This document shows, in pieces, positions 1 to 6,188 of a DNA stretch of 32,898 nucleotides (positions within the stretch are counted from its first letter, which is position 1; each line of letters opens with the position of its first letter). A program made the position numbers and the translations under genes. Origin of the DNA: a virus; the IMG/VR virus record IMGVR_UViG_3300009507_000063, positions 1 to 32,898 of that record; one strand, written 5' to 3'. The notes under the pieces were generated by a model, which saw nothing but the letters and a program-made list of their open reading frames with translations, was not told where the DNA came from and did not search any database.

Positions 1-208
1 AGATTGCTGTAATATTCGCACCCATTTGAGGACATACTAATATAGTATCAGGTAATCCGTTCTCATCGTGGTCACCACCTTCACCACATATAAAGAATGA
101 ACCACTCTTGGCTGGGTGGAAAGATTTCCACCCATCAGGTTGTGTGTGGAACCAAATCTTAGTCAGTTTTTTGAAGAGATTGTATTCTTCATCAGTGATT
201 TCTTTCAT
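1..208 (-). CDS. Hypothetical protein, 3' end beyond window
   Basis: An open frame begins with ATG at 208 and runs off the left edge (at least 69 residues, starting MKEITDEEYNLFKKL). A good ribosome binding site (GGAGAAGG) lies just upstream, overlapping the end of the neighbouring small frame. The visible part is rich in aromatic residues, Gly and Asp (for example ICGEGGDHDENG around residues 43-54) and has no signal peptide or membrane segment. I do not recognise the family. The RBS and the tight spacing to the gene at 237-374 support a real gene in the same minus-strand series. Function is unknown. Confidence 0.7.
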   Translation of the reverse strand, partial: MKEITDEEYNLFKKLTKIWFHTQPDGWKSFHPAKSGSFFICGEGGDHDENGLPDTILVCPQMGANITAI

Positions 209-236
209 CGTGCACCCTTCTCCAGTTTAACATCAT

Positions 237-374
237 TCATAGTCGCTTTGCCTTGTACCAATTGATATGATCGTTCCAGTTATTGAACTCACCTCGAATC
301 GGGCAGAAGAACTGCCCATTATAGGGCGATTTGGTTGTGTCCTTATAGGACAGGTTTAACTCAGTTTGTCTCAT
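237..374 (-). CDS. Small hypothetical protein (45 aa)
   Basis: ATG at 374, TGA at 237. The 45-residue product (starts MRQTELNLSYKD, ends WYKAKRL) is basic and aromatic, with one Cys in a QFFCPIRGEF stretch. An AAGGAA Shine-Dalgarno sits about 6 bases upstream of the ATG. An 11-codon frame (ATG overlapping this gene's TGA) and then the 208 gene follow immediately, as in a compact phage operon. It is the first minus-strand gene after the AT-rich divergent gap at 375-430. I know no homologue, and the call rests on the RBS, the composition and the spacing. Confidence 0.6.
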   Translation of the reverse strand: MRQTELNLSYKDTTKSPYNGQFFCPIRGEFNNWNDHINWYKAKRL

Positions 375-430
375 TACATTCCTTAAAAATTAAAAAATTA
401 TATATAATTCCAACTTAACACGGTGATATA
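375..430. promoter_or_regulatory. AT-rich divergent intergenic spacer
   Basis: This 56-bp spacer separates the minus-strand gene at 374 from the plus-strand ORF at 431. It is almost entirely A+T and contains TATATAAT-like sequences on both strands, but I see no matching -35 hexamer at 16-18 bp. A divergent promoter is likely from the position alone; no defined element can be assigned. Confidence 0.3.
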
Positions 431-592
431 ATGTCTCTTCTTCAAACAATGGTACTAGAAAAGTACCAGCCCGTCTCAGGAAAAACTTATTATCTTTATC
501 GTTCTTTTAGCGGTAAACTTTTTGTCAGTGACAATATTTTAATCGCCGGTGAAAAAATTGGTAGTTATGTTTGGACCTCTTCGCGAGGCTGA
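431..592 (+). CDS. Small hypothetical protein on the plus strand (53 aa)
   Basis: ATG at 431, TGA at 590-592. The product begins MSLLQTMVLEKYQPVSGKTY and has alternating hydrophobic and polar residues (YYLYRSFSGKLFV, NILIAGEKIGSYVW), like a small beta-rich protein. The minus strand has no competing frame at 431-564, so the ORF explains an otherwise empty stretch. It converges with the next minus-strand gene and overlaps its last 28 bases. The Shine-Dalgarno is weak (GGTGAT). A perfect 7-bp inverted repeat (450-468) lies inside it. It is the only plausible plus-strand gene in the window. Function is unknown. Confidence 0.5.
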   Translation: MSLLQTMVLEKYQPVSGKTYYLYRSFSGKLFVSDNILIAGEKIGSYVWTSSRG

Positions 593-834
593 CCTTTATA
601 CCATTCTATTACAGTTGATACTCGGAATGATCGCCAGGCTTCAACGTCTGTGGCCCACACAACAAAATTATCGTTAGTAGCCACCTGCTCCAGAATCTCG
701 GGCACATTATGATTAGACAACTCCGGATTTAATGTGCAAGGCATTACCCTCTTACCACCGTCATTAATCTTCATGAACTCTACCGTAACAACACCATTCT
801 TTAACTCTTCAAGAAACTCTGCTTTCTTTTCCAT
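565..834 (-). CDS. Hypothetical protein (89 aa)
   Basis: ATG at 834, TAA at 565. The product is soluble and mixed charge (MEKKAEFLEELKNGVVTVEF...), with repeated short hydrophobic strands (VVTVEFMKI, FVVWATDVEAWRSFRV) and no export signal. The start overlaps the end of the lipoprotein gene by one base, and the RBS would lie inside that gene. The N-terminal 'LKNGVVTVEFMKINDGG' to 'MPCTLNPEL' layout looks like a small nucleic-acid-binding beta protein of the kind common in T4-like phages, but that is only an impression. Function is unknown. Confidence 0.75.
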   Translation of the reverse strand: MEKKAEFLEELKNGVVTVEFMKINDGGKRVMPCTLNPELSNHNVPEILEQVATNDNFVVWATDVEAWRSFRVSTVIEWYKGQPREEVQT

Positions 835-1388
835 TACTCTGCTATCTCCACTATAGGTTGTACAACACTAACACCACCGATCAGATCAGATGATATAAGA
901 TCATTCAAATGATTTTTCTTACCGCGTGTCCATTTAAGACCAACATAGGCACGATACTGTTGTGTCGCAGTAACCAACACGGATTTGTTCCACTCTTCAT
1001 AACCAACAGGAGCCACTTGCGTGACCACGTTCCTTACAAGAGAATCGGTAGACATTTCAACAGAATCACTAGACTCACTTCCTAGTTCAGCCACTTTATA
1101 GTCAGTTTCTTTATTGATTTGCCCCGCAATCTGATCCGCAAGATCTGCTTTCGCAATGATCATTGCCTTTTCAATTGCTAATTGTAGATTGGATGATACG
1201 GCTGTACCTACACCATAAATGTAACGGTATTTGTTTTTCCTATCTAACAAGCCACGAGACTCTTCGCTTTTGATGTACCACTCAGGGATCTGTGTCAGCA
1301 TTGCACTGTCAGAACCTTCTTGCTTCACTTTGTATGTTGAACTGCAACTGCTTGCTAACAACATTGCCACGATTAATAACGACTTCAT
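834..1388 (-). CDS. LPP20-family-like lipoprotein (184 aa)
   Basis: The N-terminus is a lipoprotein signal with hydrophobic residues 4-12 and a lipobox LASSC, giving Cys15 as the lipidated residue. The mature part has the layout of LPP20-type bacterial lipoproteins: a Pro-Glu-Trp motif (IPEWY), then YRYIYGVGTAVSS near residues 54-66, then a long helix of alternating Ala (LAIEKAMIIAKADLADQIAG). It should be anchored in the envelope of the infected cell. A phage-made surface lipoprotein could act in superinfection exclusion or receptor masking (inference), or be a captured host gene. It lies 7 bp after the gene at 1396-1680, another exported protein. The family assignment is from pattern recognition only. 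Confidence 0.7.
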   Translation of the reverse strand: MKSLLIVAMLLASSCSSTYKVKQEGSDSAMLTQIPEWYIKSEESRGLLDRKNKYRYIYGVGTAVSSNLQLAIEKAMIIAKADLADQIAGQINKETDYKVAELGSESSDSVEMSTDSLVRNVVTQVAPVGYEEWNKSVLVTATQQYRAYVGLKWTRGKKNHLNDLISSDLIGGVSVVQPIVEIAE

Positions 1389-1395
1389 TATATCC

Positions 1396-1680
1396 TCACT
1401 TTGCTAACGCTATAATTACTCCTAACAGTCCCACGTCAACAAGTTGGACTTTCACATAATCATTAAAATTATGCTTGGGATCAAACTTGTTACTGTCTTT
1501 GGTTTCTTCTTTACACTTTCTTACTTTGGTTTCACTAACCATCACGCCGTTCTCAAATACTTGAGTGACTTCGTAATGACATTCGGTTTCTTGTGTCTCT
1601 GCGGCTACACACTGTACAGCCAAAAGACACAGAAAAATAGCAGACAAAATCATGATGAGTTTTCTTCTTCCAGAATTCAT
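1396..1680 (-). CDS. Exported hypothetical protein (94 aa)
   Basis: ATG at 1680. It has a Sec-type signal (MNSGRRKLIMILSAIFLCLL...) with likely cleavage near VAA (about residue 27). The short mature region contains two Cys (ECHYEV and VRKCKE) that could form a disulfide. It ends with a hydrophobic segment (VQLVDVGLLGVIIALAK) that may be a C-terminal membrane anchor. The start is 2 bp after the stop of the 1683 gene. With the downstream lipoprotein it forms a pair of envelope-targeted proteins. Frames on the opposite strand over the same bases have no RBS and break the operon direction, so I left them out. Function is unknown. Confidence 0.65.
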   Translation of the reverse strand: MNSGRRKLIMILSAIFLCLLAVQCVAAETQETECHYEVTQVFENGVMVSETKVRKCKEETKDSNKFDPKHNFNDYVKVQLVDVGLLGVIIALAK

Positions 1681-1682
1681 GG

Positions 1683-1937
1683 TTATTTCCCCTGGTAAAT
1701 CTTCTGTAGATGGTCCTCAAACTCCTCAACTTTCGCAAGACGATTAGGCCAGTAAATGTAATCCTTCTCCGGATTTGCTTTCAGATTATTCAGCAAAGGT
1801 TGTACTGCATTGAACAATTCCACCAATCGGTCATGTGTTTCCAGATGTCCTTCTGCTTGTTCTTTCGCTGTCTGAACTACCTCTAGTTCTTCTTCAGTGA
1901 CAGCAGTAAAACCAAAATCAAAAATGTCTTCACTCAT
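1683..1937 (-). CDS. Conserved T4-like hypothetical protein (84 aa)
   Basis: ATG at 1937. The product is acidic and helical. The beginning MSEDIFDFGFTAVTEEELE and the segment NNLKANPEKDYIYWPNR resemble a small protein I associate with many aquatic T4-like phages; this is recognition, not a search result. It has no Cys and no membrane segment. The start overlaps the end of the 54-aa gene upstream by 8 bases (ATGAGTGA), so the two are probably translationally coupled. Function is unknown. Confidence 0.75.
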   Translation of the reverse strand: MSEDIFDFGFTAVTEEELEVVQTAKEQAEGHLETHDRLVELFNAVQPLLNNLKANPEKDYIYWPNRLAKVEEFEDHLQKIYQGK

Positions 1938-2094
1938 CTTCAGTCTCCAGGGTGAAAGTAAAAGTATCGGGAGTGTACTCAGTAGGATTACACATCCAGT
2001 TCATCACAGACTCGCGCAGATCTTCGCTTGCTTTTTCTTCTTCCATGTCCAAACGAAACTGGCGATAGGCAACAAAGTCTAGTATGTTATCCAC
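1930..2094 (-). CDS. Small acidic hypothetical protein (54 aa, GTG start)
   Basis: GTG at 2094, TGA at 1930. The product (MDNILDFVAYRQFRLDMEEE..., ending TFTFTLETEDE) is strongly acidic. An AAAGGAG Shine-Dalgarno lies 9 bases before the GTG. The gene overlaps both neighbours by 8 bases, filling what would otherwise be a 149-bp hole between 1937 and 2087. This compact arrangement and the strong RBS make a real gene likely despite its size. Function is unknown. Confidence 0.7.
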   Translation of the reverse strand: MDNILDFVAYRQFRLDMEEEKASEDLRESVMNWMCNPTEYTPDTFTFTLETEDE

Positions 2095-2512
2095 AGAGAG
2101 GTGCTCCTTTTACACGATTTACTCTATCCCATTCGTCGGGCGACACATCGTTCAATCGAGAAGATTGATGGTGAGCGGGTGCTGAGATACGTCCATTAAA
2201 TCCATCGCGAGCATCATAATCATCAGAATGATCCCAGTGTTTGTTATGCTCTTGATCATGAATGTCTAACTGGATCAGAGCATAGTGCAGAATCTTCATG
2301 ATGTCTTTACGAGCATCAGCAGGAGTTCCCTTGTTACCATATCGCTTGGCATACTTGATTACATTACCCAAGCAAAAACCAGTACCATGCCCACTATCAA
2401 TAATAACATCCGTGGCTTGATACTTGTCGGTTGCGTAATGTTGATCGTAGGTTTTATCAACATAAGTTTTTAACTCTTCGATTAGTTTGTCTTCGTTAAA
2501 CTTGTATTGCAT
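2087..2512 (-). CDS. DUF3310-like protein (141 aa)
   Basis: The central segment FCLGNVIKYAKRYGNKGTP (about residues 47-65), followed by a helix with DIMKILHYALIQLDIHD, matches the layout of DUF3310 phage proteins (a conserved G-N-x-[IV]-K-Y...K-G core, then D..K...Y). The function of that family is unsettled; some members are labelled 'nucleotide kinase' without proof. The C-terminal third is His/Asp rich (HNKHWDHSDDYDARDG) and looks disordered or metal-binding. It overlaps the nucleotidyltransferase upstream by 17 bases and the 54-aa gene downstream by 8. It is cytoplasmic. Confidence 0.65.
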   Translation of the reverse strand: MQYKFNEDKLIEELKTYVDKTYDQHYATDKYQATDVIIDSGHGTGFCLGNVIKYAKRYGNKGTPADARKDIMKILHYALIQLDIHDQEHNKHWDHSDDYDARDGFNGRISAPAHHQSSRLNDVSPDEWDRVNRVKGAPLCG

Positions 2513-2909
2513 TAACTCTTCTCCTTAAATCACTAGTCGAGAATCTGTGGTCTCGTTTATTAAAATGTATTTCAATGCCTCGACTGGCACAAATTGCTCT
2601 ACCCGTAAATTTGGCGTCTTTGTATTCTTCACCAATTATTCTAACATTAATTTCGTACATTGTCAAGATGTCTTCAAGATCTTGTTCAGTGACATAGGGT
2701 ATGATTTCATCTACGTATTTAATAGCATTCAACTGAGCATATCTTTCAACAACAGTCTGAATAGGTTTATTCTTCTCGGGTCGGTCAATAGTTGGATCAA
2801 CCTGTAACCCACATATCAGATAGTCACACTGATTCTTGGCTTCACGGAGCATAGCACAATGCCCCGCATGGAGAAGATCAAAGGCACTAGCCGTAAATCC
2901 TACTATCAT
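2496..2909 (-). CDS. Cytidylyltransferase-like nucleotidyltransferase (137 aa)
   Basis: It has the hallmark HxGH motif at residues 14-17 (FDLLHAGHCAML), preceded by the usual GFTASAFD strand. RFSTSDLRRRV near the C-terminus stands in for the second nucleotide-binding signature (ISTT/RTxGISTT). Length and layout match glycerol-3-phosphate cytidylyltransferase (TagD/RfaE C-terminal type) enzymes, which join CTP or ATP to a phosphorylated sugar or alcohol. The substrate cannot be told. A role in phage or host surface glycan chemistry would fit the two glycosyltransferase-like genes elsewhere in the window (inference). It starts at ATG 2909, just after the small membrane protein at 2916-3101. Confidence 0.8.
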   Translation of the reverse strand: MIVGFTASAFDLLHAGHCAMLREAKNQCDYLICGLQVDPTIDRPEKNKPIQTVVERYAQLNAIKYVDEIIPYVTEQDLEDILTMYEINVRIIGEEYKDAKFTGRAICASRGIEIHFNKRDHRFSTSDLRRRVNAIQV

Positions 2910-2915
2910 AATCTA

Positions 2916-3101
2916 TTACCAGTTGTGAACAACGTTTGCCATAATAAAAAAACAAGTCATGAAGTTTACACCTACTATCAGAGTTCTGACTACAGTGATG
3001 TAAATGTCATAGGGTTCTGTCTTATCGTCGGAGTAACCGCCAAGCGAATACTGCCATATCTTACCAATTTTAGTTAAGAGTTTCTTCACTGCCGTCGTCA
3101 T
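2916..3101 (-). CDS. Small membrane protein (61 aa)
   Basis: I chose ATG 3101, which gives MTTAVKKLLTKIGKIWQYSL..., a short basic amphipathic N-terminus and one strong transmembrane helix (IYITVVRTLIVGVNFMTCFFIMANVV). A longer frame reaches 3203, but its first 34 residues are a low-complexity shadow of the upstream gene. The chosen start still overlaps that gene by 32 bases and has no clear Shine-Dalgarno, so a GTG at 3089 is possible. It would sit in the inner membrane. Function is unknown. Confidence 0.5.
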   Translation of the reverse strand: MTTAVKKLLTKIGKIWQYSLGGYSDDKTEPYDIYITVVRTLIVGVNFMTCFFIMANVVHNW

Positions 3102-3273
3102 AGGTGACGACGATCTCACCTTCTTCGTTGATTTCAATTTCTTTTGCATCAAATGCTTGTAGAATAGTACCCCAAACGTGGAGTATTCCCTCTTCTTTAC
3201 CAAAGAACTTTCCTGCGTAATAACAGGCAGCCATTAAACCAACCGCGATAACTGTGTGTAGATATGGGTCCAT
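3070..3273 (-). CDS. Small single-pass membrane protein (67 aa)
   Basis: ATG at 3273 follows gp41 by 9 bases with an AGGAG Shine-Dalgarno. An N-terminal hydrophobic helix (HTVIAVGLMAACYYAGKFFG, residues 6-25) is followed by an acidic soluble tail (IEINEEGEIVVTYDDGSEETLN). Predicted topology is an inner-membrane anchor with a short beta-hairpin-like cytoplasmic tail. Similar small anchored proteins occur next to replication genes in aquatic T4-like phages, but I cannot name a function. Confidence 0.7.
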   Translation of the reverse strand: MDPYLHTVIAVGLMAACYYAGKFFGKEEGILHVWGTILQAFDAKEIEINEEGEIVVTYDDGSEETLN

Positions 3274-3282
3274 GCGAATCTC

Positions 3283-4668
3283 CTAATTGAATCGTATTCC
3301 TTTGAGTTTTTCGCCTGCTCTGGTCTTTTCAAAAACTGGAATATCATCCTCTTCTTTGGTCAAGGTCTGTTCTTCCTGCTTTACGTCAAACAATCGCATC
3401 TTTGATCTGTCTACACCAACAACAAATCGCTTGTTAGCACTGGGATCATTGTAACGATTCTTCAACTGTTTCACCATGATCTGACCTAACTTGTCCATCT
3501 CTTCATTAGAGACAAGAGCAAACATTAAATCCGCTGTCGCCGGCAAGCCAAACGATTCAGATGTATCCTCTAAGCCAGGATCTGAGTTACCGTAACCAGA
3601 TCTGGTGGTCTGTGTCGCTGAGAAAATAGGTAAATTGAACTCAACAGCAAGACCTCGCATCTCTTCTGCAATAGACTTGATGTAAGTGTATGAATTAATA
3701 GCACCGCCCATACTCTTCATTCTTGCGCTTGCACATATATTTAGATAGTCTATAAAGATAATTTCGGGTACAAACTTTCTTTTTAACTTTAATTCGTTCA
3801 ATAATGCACGAAAGTGACCAGTATGAGCCGCACCAGTTGGATACTCTTTGATGATCAGTTTGCCTTGAGTGCTGGATGCAATCTTACCTACACGATCTTT
3901 GAACATCTTTTCTGACATATGGTCAAGTTGATCAATGGGCACGTTCATCAAGTTCGCATCAATACGTTCAGCAATGCGCTCCTCTGCCATCTCCAGGGTG
4001 ATGTATAGGACGTTGCGACCTTGAGAAAGTGCATTGGCGGCGACATGACACATGAACAATGATTTACCTACACCCGTACCTGCCAGCGCAATATTCAGCG
4101 TCTTGTTGGGCAAACCACCTTTTGTTATGGTGTTAAGGTACTCTAGGTCAAAAGGAATACGTTCTTCCTGTTCATGATAAAAGGCGTAACGCTCATCAAC
4201 ATTCTCAAGGTAGTCATGACCAACGTTGGTGTCAAAGCACACCGCCAATGCATTCTGTAGAATATCGGGCAATGCGTCTTTGGTTGCAGACTCGTGTTTG
4301 CCATCAATAATCTGTATGGATTCCATAATAGCAAGATAGACCGCTCTATCTTGGCACCACTTCTCTGTGGTGTCTAACAACCACTCTTCATTCTCTTCTT
4401 TCTTCTCAAAGATAGCAGGTAGAATGTCAAGGGCATGGGTATATGTTTGTTCTGTAAATTTATTAGACTGATCTATTTCAATCTTGAAAGCATCCAGTGA
4501 GGGTAGTTTGTTATACTTCTGAACAAACTTAATCACCTCACCGAACAATGATCTGTAAACACCCTCAAAGAAATCAGGTCTGATGAATGGTATGACTTTA
4601 CGCATATACTTTTCATCAGTAAGCATGTTTCTCAGGATAGTTTGTTCAAGATCTATTTTCAACTTCAT
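3283..4668 (-). CDS. 41: Replicative DNA helicase, T4 gp41 family
   Basis: This is a DnaB-type RecA-fold hexameric helicase that unwinds DNA 5'-3' at the fork and partners the primase. Walker A GTGVGKS is at about residues 197-203 and Walker B EIIFIDYLN near 302-310. The KEYPTG and TADLMFALV segments align by eye with T4 gp41. The N-terminal helical domain (LRNMLTDEKYMRKVIPFI...) also matches. I chose ATG 4668 (MKLKIDLEQTIL, 461 aa) because the extra 11 residues from 4701 have no counterpart in T4. Neither start has a well-spaced Shine-Dalgarno, so coupling to the upstream gene, overlapped by 23 bases, is likely. It is the last core replication gene of this operon. Confidence 0.95.
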   Translation of the reverse strand: MKLKIDLEQTILRNMLTDEKYMRKVIPFIRPDFFEGVYRSLFGEVIKFVQKYNKLPSLDAFKIEIDQSNKFTEQTYTHALDILPAIFEKKEENEEWLLDTTEKWCQDRAVYLAIMESIQIIDGKHESATKDALPDILQNALAVCFDTNVGHDYLENVDERYAFYHEQEERIPFDLEYLNTITKGGLPNKTLNIALAGTGVGKSLFMCHVAANALSQGRNVLYITLEMAEERIAERIDANLMNVPIDQLDHMSEKMFKDRVGKIASSTQGKLIIKEYPTGAAHTGHFRALLNELKLKRKFVPEIIFIDYLNICASARMKSMGGAINSYTYIKSIAEEMRGLAVEFNLPIFSATQTTRSGYGNSDPGLEDTSESFGLPATADLMFALVSNEEMDKLGQIMVKQLKNRYNDPSANKRFVVGVDRSKMRLFDVKQEEQTLTKEEDDIPVFEKTRAGEKLKGIRFN

Positions 4669-4948
4669 CTCCGTATTGTAGTGATCCGTCTTCGGCGGCA
4701 TCTGCTAGAATGGCTTCAAGGACATCACCTACATGATTTTGTAGATCAACGTTCTCTTCAGTTAAATCGCCATCAGGTGTAGATTCTATCACAAAATTAA
4801 AGTTAAGGCAACCATTATCTCCATCAAAGGCAATATTACCATATCGTATAACGGTCTCCGGATAATCACCCGTGATGAGTCTTACGTCCCATGCTTGTTT
4901 GCCGCTTCCTTCGACAGGGACAAGATCATAATCTAAACCTTCTTTCAC
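4646..4948 (-). CDS. Hypothetical protein between uvsX and 41 (100 aa)
   Basis: ATG at 4948, overlapping the uvsX stop by 4 bases (ATGA-type coupling). The product is very acidic. The N-terminus reads MKEGLDYDLVPVEGSGKQAW and the core has strands (VIRYGNIAFDGDNGCLNFNFVIEST) followed by an acidic helix (VDLQNHVGDVLEAILADAAEDG). Its steady place between recombinase and helicase genes suggests a replication accessory role, but this is only context. I do not recognise a domain. Confidence 0.8.
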   Translation of the reverse strand: MKEGLDYDLVPVEGSGKQAWDVRLITGDYPETVIRYGNIAFDGDNGCLNFNFVIESTPDGDLTEENVDLQNHVGDVLEAILADAAEDGSLQYGDEVENRS

Positions 4949-5973
4949 TGTTCCCCCTCTACCTCGATACCAAGGTCGACCGTTTCAGATCCTACAGAGA
5001 ATGCTTTGGTAACATACTCTTGGAAACTTTCTTGAGCCAGAATAGGTGCCCAAAAATCTCGATCAAGATCAGCAAGACGATACTTCTTCTCTTCACCTAC
5101 TTTCTGATACCAACCGTTAGATGGTTTAACAACATCACCACTCGCCATTGCAACATCAAGTAAGCCAGACATCTCATCGATACCACCTTCCCACGAGACA
5201 GTGATGGGGATCTTAGACTGCTCTTTGACAAAGCGAGACTTCTCAACCTTGATGACAAAATCATAACCCATGACTTCGGTACCAGTCTTGTTCTGTCTAC
5301 GACCAATGATCCAGATGTTGTTTGCTGAGTAGTAAATACCAGTACCACCACCAACAATATCTTTCGGATACAATCCAATCTCTTTGTACGTGTGATTGAT
5401 TGCAAGCAAAGGAATGTTCTTCATTGCAAGATAAGGTGTGGTCATACGGAACAAACCTTTCAGTGCTTTTGCTCGTGACATATCAGCAACAGACTTTTCG
5501 TTCTTGGCATCTTCGAGTTCTTTCTTAGATGCTAGGTTACCAATGGAGTCAATCACAATGATCACATCATCTTCTTTATCCATGTCCTCTAACTGAGCAA
5601 TGAGATCAAACTTCAACTCTTCTACGTCCATGATAGGAACGTGAAGCACACGAGAGGTGTCGATACCAAACGCATCGAAGTATGATTGCGGCGAACCAAA
5701 CTCAGAATCATAGAACAACATCACAGCGTCAGGTTTCGCATTCAGATATGCGGCTGCCATCTTGAGTGCAAACGAGGTCTTGAAGTGTTTTGATGGACCA
5801 GCCAGTACAGTAAGACCTGATGTGATACCACCATCCAGAGACCCAGACAGTGCAACATTCATCATAGGCACATCAGTCTGCACCACTTCTTTCTCTTGAA
5901 AGAACTCAGATTTATCCATCTGTGAAGTCAGTTTAATCTTTGAATTCTTTTTTAGTTTCGCCATTAACGACAT
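4945..5973 (-). CDS. uvsX: UvsX, RecA-like strand-exchange recombinase
   Basis: The 342-aa protein aligns with T4 UvsX from end to end by eye. VPMMNVALSG comes first, then Walker A AGPSKHFKTS (residues 58-67), then MLFYDSEFGSP, Walker B IIVIDSIGNLASKKE, and AINHTYKEIG. It catalyses homologous pairing that starts recombination-dependent replication, working with UvsY (23083-23526) and UvsW (21610-23082). It is about 50 residues shorter than T4 UvsX, ending in a short acidic tail (EVEGEQ). It overlaps glutaredoxin by 10 bases and the downstream gene by 4. Confidence 0.97.
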   Translation of the reverse strand: MSLMAKLKKNSKIKLTSQMDKSEFFQEKEVVQTDVPMMNVALSGSLDGGITSGLTVLAGPSKHFKTSFALKMAAAYLNAKPDAVMLFYDSEFGSPQSYFDAFGIDTSRVLHVPIMDVEELKFDLIAQLEDMDKEDDVIIVIDSIGNLASKKELEDAKNEKSVADMSRAKALKGLFRMTTPYLAMKNIPLLAINHTYKEIGLYPKDIVGGGTGIYYSANNIWIIGRRQNKTGTEVMGYDFVIKVEKSRFVKEQSKIPITVSWEGGIDEMSGLLDVAMASGDVVKPSNGWYQKVGEEKKYRLADLDRDFWAPILAQESFQEYVTKAFSVGSETVDLGIEVEGEQ

Positions 5974-6188
5974 ACTATTTCCTTTAATTGGTTATAACCA
6001 CCGATGGGTTTGCCATCAATTTTTATTTGCGGGAAAGTGGTAGCACCTACAAACTCAGACAATATCTCATCCTTGGTGAAGTCAACATTGTATTGTTTGT
6101 AGGTGAACTCTATCTCCTGTTCTTCACAGAGGTGCTTTGCGGCATCACAGAACGCACACTCTGATTTACCCCAGATCTCAACGATCAT
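5964..6188 (-). CDS. grx: Glutaredoxin
   Basis: A 74-aa thioredoxin-fold protein with a dithiol active site CAFC (residues 11-14), the cis-proline motif TTFPQIKIDG, and the GG glutathione-binding turn (IGGYNQL). It should supply electrons, classically to ribonucleotide reductase, which raises nucleotide supply in infected cells; no reductase gene is in this window. It overlaps both neighbours by a few bases (ATGA-type overlap with the dehydrogenase-like gene upstream), so it belongs to the replication operon that starts at 8023. Confidence 0.93.
   Translation of the reverse strand: MIVEIWGKSECAFCDAAKHLCEEQEIEFTYKQYNVDFTKDEILSEFVGATTFPQIKIDGKPIGGYNQLKEIVCR

Noticed and set aside
206-240. 11-codon frame (MNDVKLEKGAR) between two small genes
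   Set aside because: It overlaps both neighbours in ATGA fashion and mostly consists of the next gene's ribosome binding site; too short to support.
450-468. Perfect 7-bp inverted repeat (TGGTACT...AGTACCA)
   Set aside because: It lies inside the plus-strand ORF, has no T-run on either side, and makes a weak stem. Not called a terminator.
1396-1440. Possible promoter TTGACG with TTATAG near the end of the 94-aa gene
   Set aside because: The -10 is poor and the spacer must be 18; these bases encode the conserved hydrophobic tail.
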